A stretch of 64,000 nt of DNA, taken from assembly GCA_041695085.1 (NCBI GenBank), contig JBGFRO010000050.1, forward strand, positions 1 to 64,000. The letters run 5' to 3'. The position numbers and the translations under genes are program-made. Origin of the DNA: DYFT01 sp041695085 (GTDB lineage Bacteria > Bacteroidota > Ignavibacteria > UBA10030). Of this stretch, positions 39,294 through 47,825 are shown piece after piece; position 1 is the first letter of the stretch, and every line of letters starts with the position of its first letter. A model generated the notes under the pieces. That model was not told the origin of the DNA. It made no database searches and worked only from the letters and a program-made list of their open reading frames with translations.

Positions 39294-40175
39294 TCAGAAG
39301 CTCGTTGCGGATACAATCCTTTCGGGATTTTCCGTTCGGTATCGCAGGAGGCACCCAACGCCGTCTAAGCTCGATAAGAGATCGCTGTCCTTGACAATCT
39401 CGATCCTGCATCCTGTACTTTCAGCCATACGAATCATTTCTTCCCTCGTTCGTAGACTCGGATCAAAATCCTTCGTCATGACAAGAACATCAACCTGACC
39501 CCACGCTAACGCTTGTTGGCTGTCGTCAATGCCGGCAACAGCTAAACCGCCTCGTCGAAGTTCCTGGTACAGCTGTTCTGCGATGTTCTGGGATTCCTGT
39601 TCTTCCTTTTCGCTGAATCGTCTGATCGCAGAGCCAACGACTTCAGACGCAGTGCGAGGCCCCCGTCCCGACACGACGTCAACGAGTTTGGGCCTCAAAT
39701 GCTCAGGTAATTCTGAAAGAAGGCGATGGGTCATCATGGGATCTCCCGCGAGCACCAAGTGAGTATGCCCGCCCGCCGACATGAGTCGGTCAAGGATATT
39801 CACCATTTCCTTCATAAGGGATTTTCCGAGACGGGAAATCTGATACTGATACCGCTCGTTACTCCATAGTTGCCTGCCGAGCCGGTCGAAATGTTTCTGG
39901 TATTGTTTCTTGCTCCAGACACGGTCGATTCGCTCGCGTATCTTGCCTGCGCGAGAGGAATTGAGATACTCTTCAATTCTCCCCATCAACTCATCAAACT
40001 CCTGCAACGCTTTTGCCTTGAGAGTCTGCCGTATCTTCTTCGCCTGCTCCTGAAGAACCACTTGAGAATGCCCTCGGTCGAGGCCGAGATTCACATAACA
40101 GCTGACGACCAGCGAGTCCGTTTGTTCAAGCGTAGCGAGGGTCCTAATATGATCCTGCAATTCCTGTAGTTTCAT
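39294..40175 (-). CDS. eRF1-like protein (bacterial archaeo-eukaryotic release factor family)
   Basis: A 293-residue protein with the layout of bacterial eRF1-like (bAERF) proteins. An N-terminal segment (LEQTDSLVVSCYVNLGLDRG) is followed by a helical middle and a release-factor domain-3-like end (HLVLAGDPMMTHRLLSELPE, GGLAVAGIDDSQQALAWGQV, DVLVMTKD). The GGQ peptide-release motif of real eRF1 is not seen; instead there is SAGGHTH. Such proteins are thought to act on stalled or hibernating ribosomes, but this is inference from family descriptions. It lies between the histidine kinase and a zinc-ribbon gene. Confidence 0.7.
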   Translation of the reverse strand: MKLQELQDHIRTLATLEQTDSLVVSCYVNLGLDRGHSQVVLQEQAKKIRQTLKAKALQEFDELMGRIEEYLNSSRAGKIRERIDRVWSKKQYQKHFDRLGRQLWSNERYQYQISRLGKSLMKEMVNILDRLMSAGGHTHLVLAGDPMMTHRLLSELPEHLRPKLVDVVSGRGPRTASEVVGSAIRRFSEKEEQESQNIAEQLYQELRRGGLAVAGIDDSQQALAWGQVDVLVMTKDFDPSLRTREEMIRMAESTGCRIEIVKDSDLLSSLDGVGCLLRYRTENPERIVSATSF

Positions 40176-40211
40176 TTACGATTCCTTTTCGGTTCACGGT
40201 GTGAGCGTCGA

Positions 40212-40463
40212 TCAAAAATCGAAGATTTCTCCTAACAAGCCCTTCCGTTTTCGACGTTTGACGTAATGGTCGTCATGGGAACGCGGACCGTCGTAATCAT
40301 CCTGAGACGTTGACCGACGGCCTGAACCTTCCGTACGCTGGATAATTTTATCCAGCTCGCCACGATCCAACCAGACACCGCGGCATTCCGGACAGTAATC
40401 AACTTCGATCCCTTGTCGCTCAGAGATCTTCAACTCAACGGTTTTGCAGATAGGGCATTTCAT
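40212..40463 (-). CDS. zf-TFIIB zinc-ribbon protein
   Basis: An 83-residue protein with the TFIIB-type zinc ribbon: MKCPICKTVELKISERQGIE, then DYCPECRGVWLDRGELDKII. The tail (SRRSTSQDDYDGPRS-like, then KRRKRKGLLGEIFDF) is charged and ends in the family's usual hydrophobic FDF. ATG at 40463 follows AAAAGGAATATTCC. Function unknown; a truncated relative is at 35247-35336. Confidence 0.85.
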   Translation of the reverse strand: MKCPICKTVELKISERQGIEVDYCPECRGVWLDRGELDKIIQRTEGSGRRSTSQDDYDGPRSHDDHYVKRRKRKGLLGEIFDF

Positions 40464-40790
40464 GGAATATTCCTTTTGAAACCCTCGGAACGCCACTTCA
40501 CAAGAGGTTATGGCTCAATGTAGCTACGAAATACGAGCGGGCACCGCGGACGGGAAACGTCAGAATCCATGCAGTCACAATTTCAACCGACGACACCCTG
40601 ACATTTCACAGAGAACCGTTTTGCAGCACCCGCTCCCATGATTGCTGTAGTGAATTCGCTCGTCACATAATAATGAAGACATTGTGCCCAATTACCTATG
40701 CTTACACTGTACCGCGACACACGAAACGAGCGTATTCGGCAGCAAAAGTAGAGAGCAAGCCATCTTCTTGGGAATCTTGGAGTGTCCATT
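40464..40790. other. About 330 bases without a recognisable gene
   Basis: No frame of more than about 70 codons looks like protein and no motif was recognised. Presumably holds the control region of the zinc-ribbon gene and the 3' flank of the interrupted gene to its right. Confidence 0.4.
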
Positions 40791-41183
40791 CTAGAGCAGC
40801 ATTACAGGCAAAGCCGCTTGCTTCCCTTGTTCAGCTTGCTTTGATTGAGCCTGGTCTTCGGCCGGTGCTACAATGAGTTGATATGTCTGTTGCTCCATGA
40901 GGCCACTGGCTCCCTGGATCGCGTAGTGAAGCTCTTCACCTGCATCCAGCGGAGGAAGAACTGCTCGCCAGTAGCTGTTGCCGCGAGTCTCATCGTTGTA
41001 TTGCCAGTGGGCCTGCAGCGTCCCGGATTTCTTCCTGGATTCCCGGTTTACCATTTCCCAACTTACAAAGACCACTTGCCCCGGTTCTATGGGATAGGTA
41101 CCGATCCAGAGTTCGATAGGTTGTCCTGCTTTGACGTGGGCAGGATTCCGTGGTGCGTCTTACGTGTTGTGCCAGAGAGTCAT
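40791..41183 (-). pseudogene. Unrecognised beta-rich domain gene with an early in-frame stop
   Basis: ATG at 41183 follows a good GGGGAGA site and gives MTLWHNT, then a TAA at 41160-41162, and the same frame continues for 122 codons as PAHVKAGQPIELWIGTYPIE, FVSWEMVNRESRKKSGTLQA and GNSYWRAVLPPLDAGEELHY, a pattern like an immunoglobulin-like or carbohydrate-binding module. No start codon lies between the stop and this domain. It is either a decayed gene or a small domain cut off from a larger protein. I do not recognise the family. Confidence 0.5.
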
Positions 41184-41342
41184 GACCTTTGTCTCCCCGC
41201 CACGCTGCCGACCAGCACGTGTTCCAAGGCACCGTTGAGGTATGTGAGCATTCTTGATTGGCGATTTATCAAATAGGCGAATTCCTCACGTTGAGTGGCA
41301 CTTCCCTCCATCCCAGCCATTGCCGCCTCAAGCGCCTGAAGA

Positions 41343-41483
41343 TCATTGAGGCTTTGATTGCGTCGGCCTCTGAGTAGAAGCGCACACAGGACAAACCCAA
41401 CGACCCTCGCTACTTCCGCGTCGTTGCACAAAGTCCATCGTCCCGCCGCATGTTGTGCATTTCAGCGTGATCAATACTCGCAT
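41343..41483 (-). CDS. 46-residue zinc-ribbon protein
   Basis: A short frame with a strong AGGGAGAGGAG site before ATG 41483. It encodes two CxxC pairs (LKCTTCGGT and WVCPVCAST) joined by FVQRRGSSEGR and ends with a lysine- and glutamine-rich tail. The spacing fits a zinc ribbon. It lies between the interrupted gene and the decayed DUF2294 fragment. Probably real because of its site and cysteines; function unknown. Confidence 0.55.
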   Translation of the reverse strand: MRVLITLKCTTCGGTMDFVQRRGSSEGRWVCPVCASTQRPTQSKPQ

Positions 41484-41502
41484 CGCTCTCTCCTCTCCCT
41501 GA

Positions 41503-41770
41503 TTATTCCAACACGATTATGATATCCATTTCATCTCCTTGCAGACCGGGGACATGATGGATTTTCTTAACCCGTCTTCCGAGTAAGTCTTCCACCCGTT
41601 CGAGCAGCACATGCTCTAACGAGCGAAACAACTCGTCACGCAATTGGTGTAACGATTCAACTCCAGTACCATGCTGTAACAATTCGCGTTCCGCGGGCGT
41701 CAGAAAACCGCGCACATTTGCAATGAGAGCTACTTCTTGCTCGAACGAGAATCGGCACCACCACGTGACG
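41503..41770 (-). pseudogene. Degraded DUF2294 relative lacking its N-terminal half
   Basis: The frame has no ATG, GTG or TTG before CRFSFEQEVALIANVRGFLT, then PAERELLQHGTGVE and KKIHHVPGLQGDEMDIIIVL, which align with the second half of the two intact DUF2294 proteins (LVVIRLEGVLTPAE, DISALRGERIIVFTLE). A GTG at 41715 would give a 70-residue protein. The upstream part overlaps the terminator at 41776-41821, so the 5' half is lost. It is diverged from both intact copies. Confidence 0.65.
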
Positions 41771-41775
41771 TGTAC

Positions 41776-41821
41776 AACAAAAAACCGACATCCTTCATGT
41801 TTCCATGATGAATGTCGGTTT
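41776..41821 (-). terminator. Strong Rho-independent terminator after DUF2294 copy 2
   Basis: On the minus strand a stem from AAACCGACAT and its partner ATGTCGGTTT (41782-41821, with an interrupted inner stem) is followed by TTTTTTGTTG. It lies about 120 bases after the stop of DUF2294 copy 2. Confidence 0.88.
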
Positions 41822-41938
41822 ACAGTTCGCCTAGCCGCTCTGCTGGTGACTTCTCAGAAGTGCTTTGCGACTTATCTACCGTGTTTTATGTTGAGTTTAA
41901 TTTAGACAAAAGATGAACCGATGGCAAGGAAAATCGGA

Positions 41939-42304
41939 TTACGATTTCGAATTTGGCTCCAAGGTGAACACAATGATTCGTTCGCCTCGAAGGGCGCTGA
42001 TATCAGAATGCATACTAATGACCTTTCGCCCCGTAATATCATGAATGGTCTTCTTGAGCATCTCCTTCCCGTTTTCAATGAGGCTCATGCGAACATCCTT
42101 TAACAGCTTTATACCCGCTGGGTCTTTTGCAAGGTGCAGCTCTGCAGGTGTTAGCACGCCTTCAAGTCGAATCACAACCAATTCGTCCAGGACGTACGTA
42201 CGAGTTCGAAACGGGCCGCGCCCCATGAACTCGCGTTCAAATTTGATCAGCGCTTCGGTGATTGCCAATTCTTGCTGCTTAATAGAGTCTTTTTCGCGAA
42301 CCAT
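41939..42304 (-). CDS. DUF2294 (MpsC-like) small protein, copy 2
   Basis: A 121-residue protein almost identical to the gene at 868-1236: only about eight differences in 117 aligned residues, mostly conservative (for example D to E). The same core (KFEREFMGRGPF, VIRLEGVLTPAE, ISMHSDISALRGERI) is kept. The DNA of the two genes is roughly 88 percent alike by eye, with most changes silent. It has its own terminators on both sides, so it is probably a single-gene unit. Confidence 0.85.
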   Translation of the reverse strand: MVREKDSIKQQELAITEALIKFEREFMGRGPFRTRTYVLDELVVIRLEGVLTPAELHLAKDPAGIKLLKDVRMSLIENGKEMLKKTIHDITGRKVISMHSDISALRGERIIVFTLEPNSKS

Positions 42305-42345
42305 AATAATTTCTCATTCTTGAGAATCTAATGCATGCCCGCAAT

Positions 42346-42376
42346 GAAAAAAGGGGGGACATCTTCGCCCCCTTTC
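42346..42376 (-). terminator. Rho-independent terminator after the metalloprotease gene
   Basis: On the minus strand GAAAGGGGG and CCCCCCTTTTTTC form a stem with a short loop (CGAAGATGT). It lies about 25 bases after the metalloprotease stop at 42400. Confidence 0.87.
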
Positions 42377-42399
42377 AAACCGAACTGATGATGTTGGTC

Positions 42400-44892
42400 T
42401 TATTTCTTTCCCTCAGGATACAGGATCTTTTGTATTTGATCTCTGCTATCGATAAGATGCGCGCGGGTCTCACGATCTGCCGATTTGGGCAGAGCGGCAG
42501 CAATCGCGCTGTCGAGATCTTGCAACTCAACCCGGATCAACGCCCTTGCCTCAGCCGGCAACGGTGTCGGCGAAGGAATCGTGACACCTGGAGGCAATCC
42601 CTGAGGAGGCGTGAGCGGGGGAGGATTGAGTCGATTGCCGAGAGTCTCTAAGTAGGCCCGTTGAAGATTTCGCCGATAGACATCGGTGCTTACGCGTGCA
42701 GCGCGTAATTCGCTCCAAACGATCTTCCGCAGGTCGGAGAGCATTTCGCTGAGCGGATACAAGTTGGCTTTATTCCGTACGAGCGTGTGTGCGTTGATCA
42801 GCCGCACCATACGGTCCGTGTTCGTCAGGATGTTCAGCAGCTGACGATGGCCTTGCAGGACGCGATCGACGGCTCCGCGCGGATCAATCAGGGCGAGGAT
42901 GTCCGGTCGCAACAACTCAGTCGGTGTACGGAATCCCTCCTTTTGCAGGAACTCCATACACTCCTTTTGTTTCAATCGTGAGACAGGAGTATGCACCACC
43001 CCCTCCTGACCCGCCACGCGTTCGGTACGAATAACGCCGCCAATGTACGACGCAACGTGTCCCAACTCTCGATTCCGCTGTGTGAGCAGCTGGCCGTAGA
43101 TTTCGTTCAGCGTACTGTAATCCTTTCCCTCCGTCGTCGTGGCACTCACCAACATATTGGCGATGGCTTGGATGTTCTTGAGTCCATAGGTCGTTGCTTT
43201 GACGGGATCATCACCAAGATCCTCCGTTTGCACTGTGGGATCGTTCGGGTCGCCTACTCCAAATCGCAAATACGGTTCCGTTTCCTGTCGTGCAGCGATT
43301 TTGTTGAGCGCTTCCCGTTCATCGTCGGGAGTCTTCGCTCCAAACACGGGGCGATATCCCCATTCCACAGCAAACTTGTCGTACGGTCCGACAATCGGAA
43401 TCAGCCGCGCGCCGTCTCCGGGCTGTGCAACATAATTGAACCGGCCATAATCCATAATCGACGCTTCGGTGCCGTACTTCGCCGTGAAGGAGGCACTGCG
43501 GAGACTATCGACGGGGTACTGCGACGTCGACTTATGATTGTGGGGAAAACCGAGCGAATGCCCCACTTCGTGGGTCGAAATGTAGCGCAACATTTCGCCC
43601 ATCAGACTGTCGGGTAACGGGAGTTTCCGCGCGGCGGGATCGAGATTGCCGACCTGAACGAAGTACCAGTTCCTCGCCAGATTCATCACATTGTGAAAGA
43701 ATCCGATGTCCGCATCGAGAATTTCGCCCGTCCGTGGATCGACGACGTGTGGCCCATACGCGTTCTCGATCTCCGACGGAAGCCACCGGATCGTCGCATA
43801 GCGCGCATCCTCCGACGACCACTCGGGATCCTCCTTCTCACTCGGTGCATATTTTGCAATGATCGCATTCTTGAAGCCCGCCTGCTCAAACGCTACCTGC
43901 CAGTCTTCCACACCCATCGCAAGCCACTTTTTCCATTTTTCGGGCACACCTCGATCGATATAAAACACGATTGGTTTCACCGGCTCACTTAACCCGCCCC
44001 GTTTGATGGCTTCCGGGTCTTTCGGCTCTAATCGCCATCGAGCGATGTAGCGACGCGGTTCTGCGCGCTGGGAATCATACCCATAGTCATATCGTGTGTA
44101 ACTGAAGAACCCCACACGGCTGTCGCCCAGTCGCGGCATCATCGGTTTTTCCGGAAGCCTCACCATGGAATGATGCATGGTGACGGAGATCGTGCTCAGG
44201 TTGTTGGCTCGCGGCACCTGGCCTGCTTCGTACGTTAAAGTGGCTTCCGTTTCGATGTTGTCGGGATACGACCGAGAGAATTCGATAAAAGACCGTTTGG
44301 TATCGAGCCGACGTATCTGATTTTGTTGCCGGGTAAATTTGCCCAGACCGAACTCCGGAACATCCGTCGTAAACAAATCGGTCACGTCGATTACCATCGC
44401 CGAACTGTCACGGTTCATCGCCTGAATATCGAACGACATAATGACCGGCGGCAGATTCGCTTTCTTGACTGCATACGAAACCGGCAGTGAATCTTCTGCT
44501 ACGGACGTATACATGATGCTTCTGAGCAGAATGCGATCGGCCACCCGCTCCCATTTCACCACTTGTCGGTTTACGGCATCTCCGCCATAACCGAGACCCG
44601 TTTGAATCTTGGCCTGATTACTCACGAGCAGAAATTCTCTTCCCAGCTCCTTCTTGGGAATCTCGAAATAGAGCTTTTCCTTGATGCGATGGACAACGAA
44701 GACGCCTGAGTCGGATTTCGCTTCTTTCGTGATGACTTGAGCGTACGGCTTCATACCCGTGGATGGGGCGCCGGGACGTTGCGGGGCAGTGGTGTCGGCG
44801 CCACGTGAGGCGCCGGCCTGCGTCGCCGGTTGCGATGAGCCACAGCCGACAAAGAAGAGAGCCGCGAGGAGAATGCCGGCACAGTACCTCAT
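42400..44892 (-). CDS. Zinc metalloprotease lipoprotein (DUF5117/DUF4953-like)
   Basis: An 830-residue predicted lipoprotein: signal AGILLAALFFVGCGSSQPAT with a lipobox cysteine. The body is a long beta-rich domain (RVADRILLRSIMYTSVAEDS, HHSMVRLPEKPMMPRLG), then a gluzincin protease domain with STHEVGHSLGFPHNHKS near 470, the HExxH zinc motif plus third histidine. The helical C-terminal third fits the family. It is expected to be surface- or periplasm-facing and to degrade proteins or peptides. ATG at 44892 follows AAAGGATTACC. Confidence 0.87.
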   Translation of the reverse strand: MRYCAGILLAALFFVGCGSSQPATQAGASRGADTTAPQRPGAPSTGMKPYAQVITKEAKSDSGVFVVHRIKEKLYFEIPKKELGREFLLVSNQAKIQTGLGYGGDAVNRQVVKWERVADRILLRSIMYTSVAEDSLPVSYAVKKANLPPVIMSFDIQAMNRDSSAMVIDVTDLFTTDVPEFGLGKFTRQQNQIRRLDTKRSFIEFSRSYPDNIETEATLTYEAGQVPRANNLSTISVTMHHSMVRLPEKPMMPRLGDSRVGFFSYTRYDYGYDSQRAEPRRYIARWRLEPKDPEAIKRGGLSEPVKPIVFYIDRGVPEKWKKWLAMGVEDWQVAFEQAGFKNAIIAKYAPSEKEDPEWSSEDARYATIRWLPSEIENAYGPHVVDPRTGEILDADIGFFHNVMNLARNWYFVQVGNLDPAARKLPLPDSLMGEMLRYISTHEVGHSLGFPHNHKSTSQYPVDSLRSASFTAKYGTEASIMDYGRFNYVAQPGDGARLIPIVGPYDKFAVEWGYRPVFGAKTPDDEREALNKIAARQETEPYLRFGVGDPNDPTVQTEDLGDDPVKATTYGLKNIQAIANMLVSATTTEGKDYSTLNEIYGQLLTQRNRELGHVASYIGGVIRTERVAGQEGVVHTPVSRLKQKECMEFLQKEGFRTPTELLRPDILALIDPRGAVDRVLQGHRQLLNILTNTDRMVRLINAHTLVRNKANLYPLSEMLSDLRKIVWSELRAARVSTDVYRRNLQRAYLETLGNRLNPPPLTPPQGLPPGVTIPSPTPLPAEARALIRVELQDLDSAIAAALPKSADRETRAHLIDSRDQIQKILYPEGKK

Positions 44893-44988
44893 TGGTAATC
44901 CTTTCGATTTGTGTGAATGAAATGTGATGAATTGAGAGATGGCCGGTGCGTACAAACGACGATAGTGGAACACAACGGTCTAAATATC

Positions 44989-47202
44989 TCAATCTCTCTT
45001 CAGAAACAAGACCCCCAGAGGTGGAAGGGACAGGCTGAGAGAATGTGGTCGATGATGGCACGCAATCGGATCGCTGTGAAGCGTCCCGGCATTCCCAACG
45101 TTACTGCCACCGTAGTACGAGGAATCGCTGTTGAGAACTTCGCGATACGTGCCGGCGTACGGAACGCCGATCCGATAATCGGATCGTGGAACGGGTGTGA
45201 AGTTGCAGACAATGACGAGTCGATCACCACCGCTCCGGGCGACGCGTTCAAAGGAGATGATGCTGCTTGCCGCATCATGAAAGTCGATCCACTCGAAACC
45301 CGTGTACTCAAAATCAACCTCGTACAGCGCATGTTCCCGGCGATACACGCGATGCACATCGTCCAACCAACGTTGGAGACCCGCGTGAAGAGGATAGTGC
45401 AGCAAATGCCAATCGATTGAAGTGTCATGGTCCCATTCGCGCCATTGGCCAATTTCGCCTCCCATAAAGAGCAGTTTCTTGCCGGGGAAAGCGTACATCA
45501 ATCCGTAGAGCGCCCTGAGGTTGGCAAACTTCTGCCACATATCGCCCGGCATTTTATCCAACAGCGAGCGTTTGCCATGGACGACCTCATCGTGGGACAA
45601 CGGAAGGAGAAACCGTTCCGTAAATGCATACAATAACGCGAAGGTGAGATTGCTTTGATGATGGGAGCGATGAATCGGATCTTTTGAGAAGTACTCAAGC
45701 GTGTCGTGCATCCATCCCATATTCCACTTGAGATCGAAGCCGAGTCCGCCACGCTCAAGCGAGTTGGTGACGCCGGGCCAGGCCGTCGATTCCTCCGCGA
45801 TCGTCAGCACCCCCGGGTAGTAGTGATGAATGACGCCGTTCATATGTTTGAGAAATGCAATCGCTTCCAGGTTTTCTCTGCCTCCGTATTGATTCGGAAT
45901 CCACTCTCCCTCCTTGCGTGAATAATCGAGATACAACATTGAGGCAACCGCATCGATGCGGAATCCGTCCACATGGTATTTGTCAGACCAATACAATGCG
46001 TTGCTTGTCAAAAAATTCTTCACCTCGTGGCGACCGTAGTTAAAGATGAACGTTCCCCAGTCCTGATGCTCACCTTTGCGCGGATCGGCATGCTCATAGA
46101 GGTGGGTTCCGTCGAACAGACCGAGAGCGTGGTGATCTTTCGGGAAGTGTGCCGGCACCCAATCCAGAATCACCCCGACACCATGCTGATGGCAGTAGTC
46201 GACGAAGTACATGAAGTCTTGCGGCTTCCCATAGCGGCTGGTCGGAGCGAAATAGCCGGTCACTTGATATCCCCACGAACCATCGAACGGATGTTCCATG
46301 ATCGGAAGAAGTTCAATGTGCGTGAATCCGCGGGCGAGCACATAGTCGACAAGCCGCTGTGCAAGTTCACGGTACGTCAGCCAGCGGTTTCCTTCTTCGG
46401 GAACTCGTGCCCAGGACCCGAGATGGACTTCGTAGATTGAAATGGGTTGTGTGATGTAGGCTCCGGCTGCCCGTCGTTGCATCCAGTCCTCATCGAGCCA
46501 GGTGTGGCCGCGCAAGAAATTGACGCGAGAGGCTGTGCTCGGACGCAATTCCATTTCAAACCCGTACGGATCGCTCTTGTCGAACAGCGCGCCTTGTTGT
46601 GATTCGATCTGGAATTTGTACAACTCACCCTCTGCGAGTCCGGGAATGAAAATCTCCCACACACCCGACGAGCCCAATACCCGCATTGCATGTTTACGAC
46701 GATCCCAGCCATTGAAACTGCCAATGACGCTCACGGACTTCGCAGCCGGAGCCCATACGGCAAACTGCACCCCCGCCACTCCCTGAATCTCCGCATAATG
46801 CGCCCCCAATTTCTCGTACATCCGATGATGATCCCCTGCATTGAAGAGGTACAAGTCGAAATCGGTAAGCGTAGGAAGAAATGAATAGGAATCGTAGAAC
46901 GTGTCCTCGCTCCCATCGGCTCGTACGACGGAGAGTTTGTAAGGAAACACATCGTGCTTCGATCTCAGCAATACTTCAAAGAAACCTTCATCGAGCACGC
47001 GGTCCATCGGATATCGGGATCCTTCCCGACCGTCGATCAGCTCAACCACGCTCGCCTTCACCGCGTCCGGAAGAAATGCCCGTATGACGACGACTTGTTT
47101 TCCCTCGAGCGTGATGAGATGGGGACCCAAAACACGATAGGGATCGTGATGTGACGTGCGTACAACGTTCCACACTTCGTCAAGATGAGCGGTCGTTTTC
47201 AT
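44989..47202 (-). CDS. glgB: 1,4-alpha-glucan branching enzyme GlgB
   Basis: GlgB (737 residues) makes alpha-1,6 branches in glycogen. N-terminal modules: HHDPYRVLGPHLITLEGKQV near 16, then a CBM48 (GAHYAEIQGVAGVQFAVWAP). The GH13 catalytic barrel has LGSWARVPEEGNRWLTYREL, DWVPAHFPKDHHAL, the nucleophile region GFRIDAVASMLYLDY, acid LTIAEESTAWPGV and the PLSHDEVVHGKRSL motif. The start overlaps the nadD stop by four bases. No other glycogen gene is in the window. Confidence 0.97.
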   Translation of the reverse strand: MKTTAHLDEVWNVVRTSHHDPYRVLGPHLITLEGKQVVVIRAFLPDAVKASVVELIDGREGSRYPMDRVLDEGFFEVLLRSKHDVFPYKLSVVRADGSEDTFYDSYSFLPTLTDFDLYLFNAGDHHRMYEKLGAHYAEIQGVAGVQFAVWAPAAKSVSVIGSFNGWDRRKHAMRVLGSSGVWEIFIPGLAEGELYKFQIESQQGALFDKSDPYGFEMELRPSTASRVNFLRGHTWLDEDWMQRRAAGAYITQPISIYEVHLGSWARVPEEGNRWLTYRELAQRLVDYVLARGFTHIELLPIMEHPFDGSWGYQVTGYFAPTSRYGKPQDFMYFVDYCHQHGVGVILDWVPAHFPKDHHALGLFDGTHLYEHADPRKGEHQDWGTFIFNYGRHEVKNFLTSNALYWSDKYHVDGFRIDAVASMLYLDYSRKEGEWIPNQYGGRENLEAIAFLKHMNGVIHHYYPGVLTIAEESTAWPGVTNSLERGGLGFDLKWNMGWMHDTLEYFSKDPIHRSHHQSNLTFALLYAFTERFLLPLSHDEVVHGKRSLLDKMPGDMWQKFANLRALYGLMYAFPGKKLLFMGGEIGQWREWDHDTSIDWHLLHYPLHAGLQRWLDDVHRVYRREHALYEVDFEYTGFEWIDFHDAASSIISFERVARSGGDRLVIVCNFTPVPRSDYRIGVPYAGTYREVLNSDSSYYGGSNVGNAGTLHSDPIACHHRPHSLSLSLPPLGVLFLKRD

Positions 47203-47825
47203 CGGTTACGATAGAGCCGGTGAGAGGCGATGTACAATTCAACATCGTGTGGGACAAGATATCGGATCGAAGCTCCAGTCCGAACCAGACGCCGAAGGTC
47301 GCTTGAGGAAATGTCAAGAATCGGTCCTTTGAGTTGAATAAGCCTCAATGTCCGAGTGACGCGGCCGGTTCTTGGCGAGGTTCTCCTCGGATACACAACC
47401 AACCTCGCAAGCTTGAGGATGTGCTCCGGTTCCTTCCAGGTTTCGAACAATTCTAAGTTGTCGCTGCCAATGATCAGATAGAGCGTCGATTTGGGGAAGC
47501 GTCTCTTCATCGTTCTCAGGGTATCGACGGTGAACGAGATCCCTTTTCGGCGCAGTTCGAGTTCTGAAATGCGAAAACGTCGGTTTCCTCGAATTGCCCT
47601 GCGAAGCATAGCGAGCCGTTGCTCGGGCGGCGTCGTTTTCCGTCTGAGCTTGTGTGGTGGAAGAAATGCAGGAACGAAAAAAGTCACATCAAGCCGAAGC
47701 TGGTCGGTTGCGCGTTCCGCAATGATCAAGTGGCCCATGTGCGGAGGATCGAAGGAGCCGCCAAAAATGCCGATCCGCTTAGGATGCCGAGTGGAGGAGT
47801 TTTGAATAGAGTTCCGTTGTTGCAT
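47199..47825 (-). CDS. nadD: Nicotinate-nucleotide adenylyltransferase
   Basis: NadD (208 residues) adenylates nicotinate mononucleotide in NAD synthesis. RIGIFGGSFDPPHMGHLIIA near 18 has the HxGH-type nucleotide motif. VPAFLPPHKLRRKTTPPEQR, YLIIGSDNLELFETWKEPE and the ISSSDLRRLVR signature are also typical. The start overlaps the preceding glycosyltransferase gene by 47 bases; the reading is otherwise tight with glgB. A true start slightly later is possible. Confidence 0.96.
   Translation of the reverse strand: MQQRNSIQNSSTRHPKRIGIFGGSFDPPHMGHLIIAERATDQLRLDVTFFVPAFLPPHKLRRKTTPPEQRLAMLRRAIRGNRRFRISELELRRKGISFTVDTLRTMKRRFPKSTLYLIIGSDNLELFETWKEPEHILKLARLVVYPRRTSPRTGRVTRTLRLIQLKGPILDISSSDLRRLVRTGASIRYLVPHDVELYIASHRLYRNR

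Noticed and set aside
41180..41431. Minus-strand frame of 83 codons overlapping the 46-residue zinc ribbon
   Set aside because: It lies in another frame of the zinc-ribbon gene, has a weaker start and no motif; the short zinc ribbon explains the region better.
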